64,000 nucleotides of DNA from Coffea arabica (GCF_036785885.1 NC_092316.1:17167001-17231000); one strand, 5' to 3'. Positions 22,365 to 34,060 are shown, counted from the stretch's first letter. The notes: generated from the letters alone by a model not told the origin. Numbers and translations: made by a program.

Positions 22365-25300
22365 CGAAATTCCCTTCGAGAGGGAAGATAATCAGCAGTC
22401 CAGTTCTGAATAGCTCCTTCGGTAATTGGCAAAAATTCTGCAGTCTCTAATGGCTCCTCCTCACAAGTAGCCCCGACAAATAGCTGAGACAGGTCCACTT
22501 CAATCTCCTCCACAGGATTCTTCGTTTCAGGCATAATCACCTCCGATGGACGAGGAAAAATGTGATATAGCGGAGGGATATATAAGGCAGTTTGCTTGCC
22601 CTTCTTTTCGGCTTGTTTCCGAGCTTGCATTTCCTTTCTATCCTTAGCAGTTGGATGAAATCCCAGTCCAAATGTATCCTTCTGCGTCGGGATCTCTATT
22701 GGCTCCAAAATTCCTTGCAATTCCCTCCCAAGACCTTTTCCTATTTCGTATCCGCCTCGGATCATCTCCCTAGCCATCATAATACTGGCCTCTGGCAAAT
22801 TTGATTGAGTGAACGACTTATCCCTAGATGCCCATCCTACAGAGACTATGTCAGCAACATGATGAGATGAAATTGGAGTCCCTTTTCTGTCTTCACCTTT
22901 GAATTTTGCATCAATGATCATGGTACAGTCATCCTCAGCAAATACAGTAATGAGCTGATCATTCACAATAAATCTCAACATTTGATGCAAAGAAGATGGC
23001 ACTGAATTGGAAGCATGTATCCAAGGTCTTCCAAGTAAAATGTTGTAAACACTGGAGAAATCCATGACTTGGCAAGTAACTTGGAATTGAGCAGGGCCTA
23101 TCTCCAATACGAGATCTGCTTCACCCATAGATTCCCTCCTTGAACCATCAAATCCTCGAACCACAGTTGCAGATGGACGGAGTTTAATATCAAAAAATCC
23201 AAGCTTGGTGAGAGTGTTCCATGGACAGATATTCAACGCTGACCCATTATCCACTAAAACCCTCGGCAACAGCTTTCCATTGCAACGGACCGATATATAC
23301 AAAGCTCTGTTATGCCCGATCCCTTCTGCAGTCAGATCATCATCGGAGAAGGTAATATAATTAGCAGCAAGTACATTCCCCACGATGTTAGAAAATTTAT
23401 CCACCGGAATATCTTTAGGGACTTGAGCTTCGTTCAGAATTTTGAGCAATGCTTCTCTGTGCAGCTCGGAAGTCAAGAGAAGATTCAGAAAAGAAATCTG
23501 AGCAGGCATCCTATCCAACTGCTCCACTATTTTGTACTCGCTTCTTTTCAGCATTTTCAGAAAATCTACAGCTTCATTTTCAGACACACGAGGCTTGGGT
23601 GTCGGAGATTTAACTTTGGCCCTGGATTGAACATCAATATCGGAGTTTCCCACAATTTTTCCAGATCTAGTAATAGTAGATATATCTTCCTTCAAACAAT
23701 CTTTACCCCCAATTAACAGACTGGGCTCCTCGTAGTTCCATGGTACCTCTTGCAAGTTATTGACAGGCATTTGCTCTGGAAATTCGAGAATGGCAGGCTC
23801 TGATATATCCCATTCAAAAGAAGGAAGATCCAAAATAAAAGGAACCTCAGAATTGTCAACCTCGGAGGGCCCTCCTTCTACCATAAATGGCTCTTCTTTC
23901 TCAAACACAAAAGATTTTAATTTTTCCTCAGTACTATCCTTAGTTATGGACTCTTTAACAGACAGTAGTTTCCTCATCTCCACATGGTCAGTCTCCATCA
24001 CGCCAAATACTTCAGTTTCATCTACAATGTACTGACTGGGGTCGACAAAATCTTCATCAGCGATGATAACCCCCACAGTGCTCCCATGCTCAGGAAGAGG
24101 ATTCTTACTAACATTCGGTCCCTGCTCTCCTTTTCTTCTGAGAAGGATGTCTCCAGAGTCAATCATGTCCTGAATTTTATGTTTTAAAGCCCAACAATTG
24201 CCAGTGGTATGACCTGGACTTCCAGAATGATAAGCACAGATTACATGCGGATCATAACCAGCAGGAGGACCTCTAGGATAGATTTTGGGAGGAACAGTGC
24301 CAATTTTTCCAGTTGCTTTTAATTGCTCATACAACTGATCAATAGGTCGGCCCAAGTTGGTGAAGGTTCGAAATTGCCTCTGAGTTTGAATTCCACTGGT
24401 TTGCAAAGGATTTTGAGAAGGGTTATTGTTTTGCAGGGTTGGTCTGGAATGATAAATGGGACGAGAGTGATTTTGAAAAACAGGTTGTGGAGTTGGAGGT
24501 AAGGGCGAGGTATTCAAATGATTTGGTCGAGAATGATGGAATTGGGTAGTGGTGTGGTAGACTGGTTGAGGATTGGTGTAATACGGGTAAGGAAAAGAAT
24601 AGGTGGGATGGTTTGTGGGTCTGAAAGACGGGCCCTGATCCCATATAAAAGCAGTTTCTCCTTCTTTCTTCTTGAATGGGGGTTTTTTCCCATTGTTGCT
24701 TTGATTTTGTAGAGCATCTAATTGCAACTTTAATGCAGACACATTAACAATCTTTCCTGCTTTGACAAATTCATCATACTCCTCCAATTTGTTAATGATA
24801 GCAGCAAATGGACTTCCAGTCATGCGAAAGATCTCTTCAAAATAGGGTGGATCGTGAGTCTTGATGAAAGTACGAACAATCTCCTCCTCAGTCATAGGAG
24901 GCTCCACTTTGGCAGCTAACTTTCTCCACCGTTTTGCGTAGGTCTTGTGATCTTCCGACGGCTTTCTTTTCGTACCCTCCAGTGTGGTTCGTGTTGGTGC
25001 CAACTCACAGTTAAATTCATACTGCTTCACAAAAGCAGTTGATAGATCCAACCAGGTTTTGACCTCTTCAGATTTCAAATTTGAATACCAATCTAGAGCA
25101 TCTCCCTCCAAACTTTCCGGAAATAGACGCATAGGCAAACTCTCGTCATCCATAGGTTTACCTAACTTGTTGGCAAACATTTTGAGGTGCGTCTTAGGAT
25201 TTCCAGTTCCATCATACTTGCTAAATTTAGGGGTTTTGAATCCCAACGGTAGCTGAATATCTGGGAAAAGACATAATTCATCGTAGTCCAAACCACCATG

Positions 25301-26017
25301 CCTGCTCAACCCTTGATTCTTTCTCATAAAATCATCGAATCGGTCCAATCTTCTTAACAAATCTTTATCAATGGGTGTAGGTTGTTCTTCCATCGCCGCC
25401 TTCCCTTGAGATCCAGTATCCAGTACAAAAGGCTCTGCAGTATGGTGGTGGGGTCCCTGAGGGTTGGGGGGAATGTTCAGATTGGTTTGTGGATGGGTTT
25501 GAGGGATTTGACTACTGGTTGGGTTCACCAATACATAATTCGGATGCATATAGGAAAAATCTGAATTTAGTCGGGTGAAGGTATTTTCAAGTGGGTTAGC
25601 GCAAGGAGGAAAGAAAGGTGTTTGGGTATTGGATGTATGGAGTGGTTGATAGTCTAGTGCAGGTGGGTGATTATCGATAGGTTCTTGGTCGTTTGGGACC
25701 CCACCACCATTGTTGCTAGCGACCAGCTGATCAATTACACGCCTTTGTGCGGCCATTTCAGCACTTAACTCATTGAACTTGCCAAGTACCTCATTTAACT
25801 GAGCTCCCAATGCTGTGAAGTCCGGTGATGTAACCATAGCAGATCTTTCCGAAGCTTCAGGCGCTGAACTCATGTTTACAGACTGTCTCAAGGCTCTACT
25901 TCGGGACCTGGTGATGATGGGGCTTCTTTGGGTAGCAATTGTGAAAAATACCTGATAGTGGAGAAAAGAAACTGATTTAGAATTGAATTTTCTGTCAAAT
26001 TGCTGTAATTTATTCAA
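22361..26017 (-). CDS. gag: Ogre gag-pro: capsid, zinc knuckle, aspartic protease, G-patch
   Basis: Structural polyprotein and protease of the element. Residues 1-250 are Pro/Gln/Asn-rich. The retrotransposon gag fold is at about 259-420 (GFKTPKFSKYDG to EFVKAGKI). A zinc-knuckle variant CAYHSGSPGHTTGNC lies near 592, with His where the second Cys is usual. The retropepsin-like active site VDNGSALNICP is near 922, with DNG instead of DTG/DSG, and LLGRPWIH is downstream. A G-patch-like glycine-rich motif (GGYEIGKGLGRELQG) is near 1087-1120. Unspliced, the frame ends at TAA 22361-22363; spliced, it continues into pol. The first ATG is 26017, but a start at 25873 (MSSAPEASERS) is also plausible, because a TATCAG/GT acceptor-like site lies between. 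The frame is intact. Confidence 0.93.
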   Translation of the reverse strand: MNKLQQFDRKFNSKSVSFLHYQVFFTIATQRSPIITRSRSRALRQSVNMSSAPEASERSAMVTSPDFTALGAQLNEVLGKFNELSAEMAAQRRVIDQLVASNNGGGVPNDQEPIDNHPPALDYQPLHTSNTQTPFFPPCANPLENTFTRLNSDFSYMHPNYVLVNPTSSQIPQTHPQTNLNIPPNPQGPHHHTAEPFVLDTGSQGKAAMEEQPTPIDKDLLRRLDRFDDFMRKNQGLSRHGGLDYDELCLFPDIQLPLGFKTPKFSKYDGTGNPKTHLKMFANKLGKPMDDESLPMRLFPESLEGDALDWYSNLKSEEVKTWLDLSTAFVKQYEFNCELAPTRTTLEGTKRKPSEDHKTYAKRWRKLAAKVEPPMTEEEIVRTFIKTHDPPYFEEIFRMTGSPFAAIINKLEEYDEFVKAGKIVNVSALKLQLDALQNQSNNGKKPPFKKKEGETAFIWDQGPSFRPTNHPTYSFPYPYYTNPQPVYHTTTQFHHSRPNHLNTSPLPPTPQPVFQNHSRPIYHSRPTLQNNNPSQNPLQTSGIQTQRQFRTFTNLGRPIDQLYEQLKATGKIGTVPPKIYPRGPPAGYDPHVICAYHSGSPGHTTGNCWALKHKIQDMIDSGDILLRRKGEQGPNVSKNPLPEHGSTVGVIIADEDFVDPSQYIVDETEVFGVMETDHVEMRKLLSVKESITKDSTEEKLKSFVFEKEEPFMVEGGPSEVDNSEVPFILDLPSFEWDISEPAILEFPEQMPVNNLQEVPWNYEEPSLLIGGKDCLKEDISTITRSGKIVGNSDIDVQSRAKVKSPTPKPRVSENEAVDFLKMLKRSEYKIVEQLDRMPAQISFLNLLLTSELHREALLKILNEAQVPKDIPVDKFSNIVGNVLAANYITFSDDDLTAEGIGHNRALYISVRCNGKLLPRVLVDNGSALNICPWNTLTKLGFFDIKLRPSATVVRGFDGSRRESMGEADLVLEIGPAQFQVTCQVMDFSSVYNILLGRPWIHASNSVPSSLHQMLRFIVNDQLITVFAEDDCTMIIDAKFKGEDRKGTPISSHHVADIVSVGWASRDKSFTQSNLPEASIMMAREMIRGGYEIGKGLGRELQGILEPIEIPTQKDTFGLGFHPTAKDRKEMQARKQAEKKGKQTALYIPPLYHIFPRPSEVIMPETKNPVEEIEVDLSQLFVGATCEEEPLETAEFLPITEGAIQNWTADYLPSRREFR

Positions 26018-26239
26018 GAAAAAGAAAAAGAAAGAAAAGAAAAGAAAAAAAAAATACGAATTAGTAAATATTTAAATAATTCGGATGCATGTCCTATGGG
26101 GGAGCCCTTTTTGTGCCAAGGGTAGGCCTAGCATGATGCAACACCTTCGAAATGGGACCCGTAATACAAACCTGTTTTTGACAATAATCCAAAATGAGAG
26201 CAAAAGAAAAATCATTTTCATTGATAAACTTGCCAATAT
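26018..26239 (-). other. Spacer between Ogre ORF1 and gag
   Basis: Short AT-rich, partly A-rich spacer. No feature beyond a possible leader for gag translation. Confidence 0.5.
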
Positions 26240-27741
26240 TTACATCATGTCACGAAGACGATTCCGTACAAGATTGCCAAAACTTCTGAACCTATCTAAT
26301 ACAGAGTCCTTTGTTTCCCTAGCATATGGAATTCTAACACATTCAGTTTGGTCATATAATTCTGCACATTTCCTTTTCAGCTCTTGACGCCTTCCTCGTT
26401 CATTTTCATACAATTGCTTGCTTTGCTCGGCCATCCCTTTATATGCTTCGGCAGACTTACTTAACTGCAGAATTTCCTTATCCTTTGCTTCGATAATGGC
26501 TTTCAACTTTTTCACCTCCTCAAATGGCTCATCTTGAATTTCTTGCGCAGCGGATCCTCCTACCCAGTCTTCGTATTGTGAAGTCGTCAAACCCTTTTGC
26601 TTGAGCTCTGGGATGTATCTAAAACTCACGTCATCAGATAGCGTCACCCAAGCGTCAATAATCCGATCTTTCATAGGGATTTGATTTGGGCACATTCCCC
26701 AGTTAAAAATAATGGTGACTTCGCTCATGTCAAGCACGGGTGGTATTTCTTGGGTACGCCCTAATTGTCTGAGAAACCTTTTTGGGGCGTAGGCAGTAAT
26801 CCCTTGAGTACCCAGTAAGAGAATGAATTCGGATGCCTGGGTGCGAAGAATGGGTTTAGTACAATCGGTCCAATCCAACACCCATCTAATATTTTGATCA
26901 GTCACGTTCTTCAAGAAATCCACAAACTCAGATGCATTGCACGGCAGACTGTCTCTATTAATCCTCTTGTGATGTGTGGTTATCCAGTTGTATGCGAACA
27001 TTGGTAGACTTGATGAAATAGCCGGTCGTCTCATGAAATGCTCCATTCCCCATATATGTAAGATCAAATTTGAACCACAAAAAAACTTTTTCCCTTTCTG
27101 ACAGGTAGTGCAGGCTATGAAGATGTCGGCCAAAATGGTAGGAATAATGGAACACGGCCTATCATTAATTCCAAGAAACAAGTCATACAGGATTCTAGTG
27201 AGCTTGAAGGCTATCTTTTTATCTTTTCTAGGAAAAAAGAAGGTTCCCGTCATGACTAAACCGTATACACAGACTCTCTTTCGATTCCACGTTTCCTTGG
27301 AAGTAAACGAGAAGTCCCCTCGATGCCTCTCAAAACCATCTCTTAGCGCAAATCGATCAAATAAGAACTTCGCCTCTATATTTTGGTCTGCCCCTTGTAG
27401 TACTGATTCCTTTAACCCAGTGAAACGGCAAAATTCAGCTTTGTTAGATACTAGCGGCAATACCACGGCAGTTCCTTGAATCGGCAAATTGAGAAATCCG
27501 GCGACTTCCTCAATCGTTATGGTCATCTCCCTTTTCCAAATCTAAAGGCAGAACAAGTGGGGTCCCATAGATGCACCAAAGCTTCTACCAAATATCCATC
27601 GGACTTAATATTCTTGAAATCCCCGATGTGTCCTAATCGATCGGCTATTTGGTTAACCTCATTGGGTGAGAGTAACGTGGGCCATCTTTGTACCTCTGGC
27701 GGCACTACTAACATCTGTTGCACTCGGCGAGGGCTTTCCAT
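26240..27741 (-). pseudogene. Ogre ORF1 (plant DUF7745-like protein), one frameshift
   Basis: Ogre elements carry an extra protein of unproven function upstream of gag; the wording here matches that family (RRVQQMLVVPPEVQRWP, EVAGFLNLPIQGTAVVLP, FIACTTCQKGKKFF, LILHIWGMEHFMRRPAI). The N-terminal 72 residues are in the frame starting at ATG 27741 and end just after AFRFGKG. The remaining 428 residues are in a frame open to 26240. The frames separate at a run of four T on the plus strand (27532-27535), where one more base would restore continuity. The C-terminal 100 residues (EVKKLKAIIEAKDKEIL onward) look like a coiled coil. Since the rest of the element is intact and its LTRs are nearly identical, this break is either very recent or a consensus error. 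Confidence 0.85.
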
Positions 27742-28978
27742 CTAGAAACCAAAACCGGAGTTAAATACCTTACCTACAGGTCCCATTTCTCTGGTTAACA
27801 GGAATTTAAACGTGCAAATCCCAAAAATTGGGTTAAATACCCATGGGATTTAGGTTGGCCTGTCCCTAATGTGGGATTCCCTAAGAGGCATTCCCTTTCT
27901 AAGGCTTATGCATGATGCCATTCTTATCAAAGCAGGGAAAAATGCGATTTGAAATGAGACGTGACCTAAGGAGCCCTTTGTTTGCCAGGGTAAGCCTAAA
28001 ATGGTATAACATTATGAATTCATGAACAAAATGCATCACAATTTTCAAACGTGCGATAACCTATCTACAAGGGTAGGCTTCTAAAAGAAGGTCATGCCAG
28101 ACCTCTTATTTGCTAAGGGTTTGTGAATGCAATGGGGACACAAAAACCAAGAAAAGTTAGTTTAGACAGATAAATACACATAACACATTGTAGCAACGAA
28201 ATCAACACAAGGAAATAAAGCAATAAAAAGAGGAAAGGGGTTGGACCCCTCCCCTCGTGAATAGTGTCCCTAATAGGGCAAGGTCGACTCTACCCTAGGC
28301 AAGTTAAAATGGATGCATGAGGTTAGGGTTCACTAATGCATCTAGACTTGATAAGTCATAGGTCCCCGAGCCTTCAGACTTAGAAACCAAAGGTCATCAC
28401 TCCCAAGGTTCCTTGTCGGTGGCTTGAGCGATTCCCCAGACGTTGCTACGCACACGTCGTGTTACGGCTACCCGTCTGGGCGAATCTAAAAAGAATCCTC
28501 AACTTTCGACTAAAAACTAATAGGTCATCAACCTAAAGTTTAAAGCGGAAGATCGAGTGACCCCTCGGATCATGCTACGCACACGTCGTGATACGATCAC
28601 ATGTCCAAGTGGGTCGCCTAAAATCCTAATAGGGTGGAGTGGCGTGACAAGCCACTAAAAGAAAAATAAATAAGGGATAAAAAATAAAACGTATGCACGT
28701 ATGCCAGTGCTCATTTTGGAGGGGAGGGATCGAGAACCAATGCGAAACTCTAGGGTAATATTCCCCACCCCCAAATGCAAAGCGCGATACATATAAGTAA
28801 ATAAACAAAAGTAAATAAATAAATCATTCATCACATATACGAGGAACGATAAACGAATACGAGGGTGAAATGCAAAATATCCTAAAAGAGAAAAATGCAA
28901 CCTAAACATCCAAATATGATAAATATAAGGGTTAAAAAGAGAAAAGACGACTAAACCAAGTGCTTGGACTCTCTTACT
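27742..28978 (-). other. Ogre 5' leader
   Basis: Non-coding leader between the primer site and ORF1. Contains two similar blocks with CGTGCTACGCACACGTCGTG-like sequence near 28440-28465 and 28570-28600. No coding homology. Confidence 0.55.
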
Positions 28979-28996
28979 TCCCCAGTGGAGTCGCCA
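28979..28996 (-). other. Primer-binding site of the Ogre element
   Basis: Three bases inside the 5' LTR the minus strand reads TGGCGACTCCACTGGGGA. It starts with the TGG expected for pairing to a tRNA CCA end. I recall tRNA-Arg as the reported Ogre primer; the tRNA match was not computed. Confidence 0.75.
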
Positions 28997-28999
28997 AGT

Positions 29000-31900
29000 T
29001 GTCGCGCCCCATTTTCGCGATGGAAAAGAAAAATAAAGTGTGAGGTTTATAAAAGATATGATTTTATTTTTAAACAAGTTAAAAGGGACCTAGAATGGGA
29101 CTTAAAAAGAATGCGACAATTTGGGTCCAAAATTTAGTCTAAAAGGGTTTTTAAGAAAAAACAGGAGTCGCCACTTGGTATGGAGTTTTGGTGTACCAAG
29201 TCACCCAAAAAATAAAGTAAAACAAAATAAAACCCTTTTTGACAACTCCAGGTCTTTGAAAACAAGAGAAAATGGATTCGGGAGTCACGGTTGAAGAAAG
29301 GGAAGGCAAAGATTCGATTAACTCAAATCTAAGGCACCCTTTCAACCTAGTCTAAGCTAGTTGGGAGGTTTAGTCAAAATTTTCCTAATCTAACCCTTAA
29401 TTTATCACATTTGGATGTTTTCTATATGAATGCAAATCTAAAAAATATCGCAAGGGACAACATGTTCATTCAAGGGTTTAATTGAACCAATCGCATTAAT
29501 TGCGAAGGTCAAAATAAATCCTCGAAGGTGTCACAAGGATGCAAATGATGAAAAAGAAAAGAAAATAAAAGAAAAGAAATTAAATTATATACATATATAT
29601 AAATGATCAAAGAAAAAGGGAATGCAACATAAAGGGTACGGGAGGCAAAAAAAATTCGTGACATAATTTTCTTATACATGGATTAATAGGGTATTTAAAC
29701 TAGAAAGTTATAATCACCCATTTCCCATGTTTGAAAAAATAATTATCCTAACATGAACAAGCAAATGAACTAGCTTAAATGGGATGCAATTCTAAATGAC
29801 ATGATTAGCACCTATAGCGGGTAGGGGATAATAAAATAGGGAATATCATGCAAATGAGAAAAAATCCTAAAAATGAAAGTATGCATGAAAATGTAGTGAA
29901 TAACGCACAAAGATGATTCTAGCGCAAGATGACCTAAAGGGTCTAGCGTTGGACTAGCCCATTTCTAAAAATCCTTACTAGCGTTGGACTAGCAAGTAAA
30001 TAGAGGGAAAAGCCACAACTAGCGTTGGACTAGTGTGGTGACGTCATGCATTAACAATTCATAGTGAAACAAATAAAACATAAATTAAAACAAATAAACA
30101 CGTAAGAGCACGTAGCACATAACACGTAAACATAATATCTAGATGCCAAAATCCTAAGAAAAGCGGATAAAACACATAACACATAAGCCACATAAACACG
30201 CAACCTATCTATTACATCGGGGAAATCTAACTACAATCTAAAATGGGAAAAATATGACAAAATAAAATTAGTTATCCTATCTATTACATTTTGAGGTATC
30301 TAGATGTCTCTCGAATCATTATAAAAATTAGCTAAACAAATATAATATAAGAAAATTTAAATGAACATTTAAATGCAATAAATAAAACATATAAAATATA
30401 TAAACACATAGGAACACATAGGAGCACATAGGAGCACGTAATTGACATTGAAATAATAAAATAGGAGTACCTCCCGTTTGAAGTGGTGACTAAATGGAGT
30501 CAAATTGTCCTAATTATACTCACAATGAACAAAAGGATCATGGCACCAATTTAATTGAAAAAGAAAATAATAAAAGTACCAAATTCACCTTAACATGTCA
30601 AACATAAAGAAATTTAAGCAAATCTAAAAATTACAAGTTAAGTATATTCAAAAGTAGCATAATTAGTTATTAAAGAAAAGAAACAATCATAATAAAGAGA
30701 GTCAAAATTCATCAGGGACTGAATTGCAAAAATCAAAAAAAAACTTTTGGGGATAAAAATTATATTTTTCCAAAGTTTAGGGGGCAAAATTAAATGAAAG
30801 ATAAAATTCAGGGATCAAAGTGCAATTAATTTAAGGACCGAGTTGAAAGGAATTTAAAATGTTCTGGGCCACAGTGAAAAATACTTGAAAGCACAGGGAC
30901 TGATATGCTAAAATGTTTTCTTATTCCTTAACAAATCAGGCCACTGGGCCATCATTTTTATTTATTTGGGCCGGATGCTACCTAAGCCCAGCCGAAAATC
31001 CAAGACCAAACACACAGGCCAGCCCGTCTTTTATCACTCAAACCCGACCAAAATATATGGGCTCCAATCTCTTAGCCCAACAGAAACCCAAAAGAAAAAT
31101 AAACCAAAACCCATTTTCAAAACCCAACCAAAACTAACTCTGGGCCCATCAGAAAAATAAACATCAGCCCAAATTCTTTTTTTTTTTTCTCTCTTTTCTT
31201 TTCTTTCTTCTTTCTCTCGTTTCTTCTTTCTTCTTCGGCCAGCCGAAGCTTCAGCTTCAGCTGGCGGCCATGGCGGCTGCCGGTGGCGCCGCCGCCACCG
31301 GACCGCCGTCGCCGGTGGTCGCCGGCGATCTCTCCGGTCACCGAATTTCACCAAAATACACTCCCTCACTCGATTTTTCGCATAGATTCCATTTCCGGAT
31401 TTAGTTTTTATAAAAAATGAGCCGAAAGTGGTCAAAATGCCAAGAAATCAGTTCAGTTTTTATTTTTTAAAACCCTCAAACCTTCACCAAAAATCATAAA
31501 AATTATGCCAAAACCCTCCTTATAACTTCTACAATACAACTATCATCTTAGTTTGACAAGTAAGTAACCATAAAAGACTACATTAAGGCAAAACAGTCCC
31601 TAAAATTCATTTTTTTCATTTTGGCAATTTTTCAAACAATTAACATGCATTCACAAGAAACATTTCCTTTTCCTTAATCTGGTTCATGCCATTTCCAATT
31701 TTTTAACAATCCAACAACAACAATGCAAAGCAGCAAAAACAGGAGAAAATAAGCAATTAAATATGAATTTAATGTGAAAAACAAAACGAAAAAAAAGAAA
31801 AAGAAAAAAATACCTCTAGGATAGTGCAGTCACTTGATTGAGCTTTGTGGTGGAATTCCTAAATTCCAATGGTCTGACCGCTAGTTCCCTTTCTTCTTTT

Positions 31901-32340
31901 ATGGCTTTGTCTGTTGGGAGCAAAGAAAGGTCCGAGAGATGTATTGGCTTGGAGTGTTTTTTTTTCTTTTTTTTTTTTGTGTGGCTTCTCCGATTTTTCC
32001 AGAGAGAACCCCCAGTGAAGAGTCCGAGTGGAGTTAGTTTTTCTTTCTTTTCTTCTCTGATTTTCCTCGTGTGTGTGTCTCGAGAGAGTGAATTGAGGGA
32101 GTCATGTTTCTGTCCTTTTTTTTTTTGAGCCCCCAAAAGCGCCGCTCCTTTTTTCTGTCCCCCGAGAATAAGGAGGGAACCAAGGGGTCTTTGTCAAATG
32201 ATTTTTTTTTTTTTTTTAAGGATAAATCTACAAAAATGAGACAAAAAAATACACTTAAAAAAAATGCAATAAAATAAATTGCTCATCAAATACAAATTAT
32301 TCGAGAAAACACAAAATTTGACAAAAATTTGGTGTCTACA
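29000..32340 (-). repeat. 5' LTR of the Ogre element (3,341 bp)
   Basis: Nearly identical to 12258-15600. Differences seen by eye: single substitutions near 29364, 29604 and 29732, three in the GC-rich tract near 31287, one near 32256, and one T less in each of two T runs. As the 5' LTR it should hold the element's promoter, reading leftwards; I cannot place a TATA box with confidence. Confidence 0.96.
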
Positions 32341-32345
32341 TATTG
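32341..32345. other. Target-site duplication (TATTG) right of the Ogre element
   Basis: Matches 12253-12257 exactly. Confidence 0.93.
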
Positions 32346-32500
32346 AATATGTTAAATAAAACAAAGGCTAAAAAAAAATTTATTGGAATTCAAATGGAAA
32401 AGGAAAAATACCTTAATTTTTCCTATTAATTGATACATGTGTTTGTGTATATACATACACGTACCAATATGTATGTATATATACATGTGTCAGTATATTC
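32346..32500. other. Host-side spacer between the Ogre element and the older Tat element
   Basis: AT-rich with TATGTATATATACATGT-type microsatellite. If both LTR elements are removed, this 155-bp piece joins 12257 to 48452 and would be the middle of the hAT-like remnant. It ends with the duplication TATTC (32496-32500). Confidence 0.5.
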
Positions 32501-33409
32501 TGTACGCGATAAAATTTCGAGTGTGCAAAACGACAAGAAAAAATATATGACAAATACGCAATATATAAATTTAAGAAAATATGTAAGTACAGTCTCTGGG
32601 ATTTTCTCAAACTTGTAGAGAGTTTCCTTCGATTCTTTTCTTCAAACGCTAATCCAAGGGCTTCACAGCTTGTTCTTGGATCAACCACTGATTCCTTCAA
32701 ATCTTGATATGAAAGATTTGAAAAACTTAGAAGATACTTGAAGATTCAAGTCTTAATATATGAAAACTTGAAGAACTTGAAGATGTTGGCCTTTGTAACT
32801 TGAAATTTCAAAAGACTTGAGCGTATGAGATGTGTCTTCTTTGTCTGTCCTGACTTGGTAGAGAGACCCCCTATTTATAACCGTGGCATGAGGTAGAGGT
32901 TGAAAACATGTATGCCACTCTACTTGTCTTGCAAGACATGTGGTTATATTAGAACTGTACCAGTTTAAATATTATCTCTTTATTTTATATTTATTAATAA
33001 AGAGGTAATTTCAATGAGCAGTTCCTTGATTGGCCAAACTTATAGGGACACGTGACGTGACGCCATTTGATTGGACAAGCTATTGCAGTATATAAGATAT
33101 CAACATGTATTAAATAACCCTAAATATTATTTTTTGTAGTAAAGAAATAATTATTTAGATATTTATCCATGATTTTGCCAAGTCACAGAGACATGTGGCA
33201 TGGCATAATTTGATTGGCAGAGATATCCCGGTAATTTTAATTGGCCACAACACCTCATCTTGACATGGAGAGACAGGATTGGATACCGAGTAACCAAACT
33301 TCCAAGGGCGCCTGACATGGGGGGATATCCAATTGGATAAAAATAAACCATATAAATAATTTATAGACAAATAGTAATTTTAGAATTAATTAAAATTCCA
33401 TTGTCTACA
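32501..33409 (-). repeat. 3' LTR of the decayed Tat element
   Basis: Begins TGTACGCGATAAAATTTCGA and ends TTCCATTGTCTACA; direct repeat of 47581-48446 with substitutions and indels. Confidence 0.9.
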
Positions 33410-34055
33410 AAATGTCTCCTCGAAACTTGTATGTGAATGCTAAAAAGAAATTGATGAAGTATTTGAACGAGCAAATTTCGACATTTTTTTTCTTTCAACT
33501 TAATTTGAATGTCATAAGATCAAGCCAATATTGATTTGCAACCAAAGTCCATATGTGGACTTGCATATGAAGCTCCATAAAACTGGTCATTGCCTTTAAT
33601 TAATAGTATGGAATGGTGATTGAATGTATTAGTACTTTCAATCCCAAGACCAAATTACTTCATGCTGAAGCTTTACATCCACCGTCCCACGTGTAGCTTT
33701 CCTTTTGCCAATGTATCATGCGCACAAGAATTCTCTTCCTTTGCAAATTCAATCAAACCCAATTCCCGGGAACTTAGGGAATATTCCGTTAAGGACTTAT
33801 ATCTATAAGAGGTCAACTTCCAATTGCAAAATAAAACTATATCTGAACAGACCAATCCCCAGGCCTGTTAATTAAATCCCTATGGGAAAAGAAATCTATT
33901 TCGATTCAAATTAGAACATTCTTCAACTTGAATTCTCCTTGAATGTGGGGCTCACATCTTATTATAATACTCAAGACTGAGGCATCAATTTACTCACAAT
34001 CAAAACAAAAGCCAACTCTCTCCCTTTTTTTTTTCTTCGTGCTGGTATCATCAAG
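33410..34055. other. Unassigned DNA between the old Tat 3' LTR and the chromovirus
   Basis: Continues after the chromovirus at 39766. Contains a G-box-like CCACGTGT (near 33687) and TATCTATAAGA (near 33799). No coding homology to Tat pol. May be a remnant of the element's 3' region or captured host DNA. Confidence 0.4.
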
Positions 34056-34060
34056 TTGTT
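34056..34060. other. Target-site duplication (TTGTT) of the chromovirus, left
   Basis: TTGTT before the LTR start TGTTATGGTA; identical to 39761-39765. Confidence 0.9.

Larger units (their letters stand above)
12258..32340 (-). mobile_element. Complete Ogre-type Ty3/gypsy LTR retrotransposon (Tat lineage), 20.1 kb
   Basis: Two direct LTRs (12258-15600 and 29000-32340) bounded by TG...CA and by the duplication TATTG. The element reads leftwards, so its 5' LTR is the right one. In element order: LTR, primer site, leader, ORF1, gag-pro, short intron, pol (RT, RNase H, archaeal-type RNase H, integrase), a long 3' UTR with a tandem array, purine tract, LTR. An extra ORF upstream of gag, a second RNase H, an intron between protease and RT, and giant size together define Ogre among plant Tat elements. 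The LTRs differ by only about seven substitutions and two 1-base indels by eye, so insertion is recent. gag-pro and pol are fully open; ORF1 has one frameshift. Confidence 0.96.
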
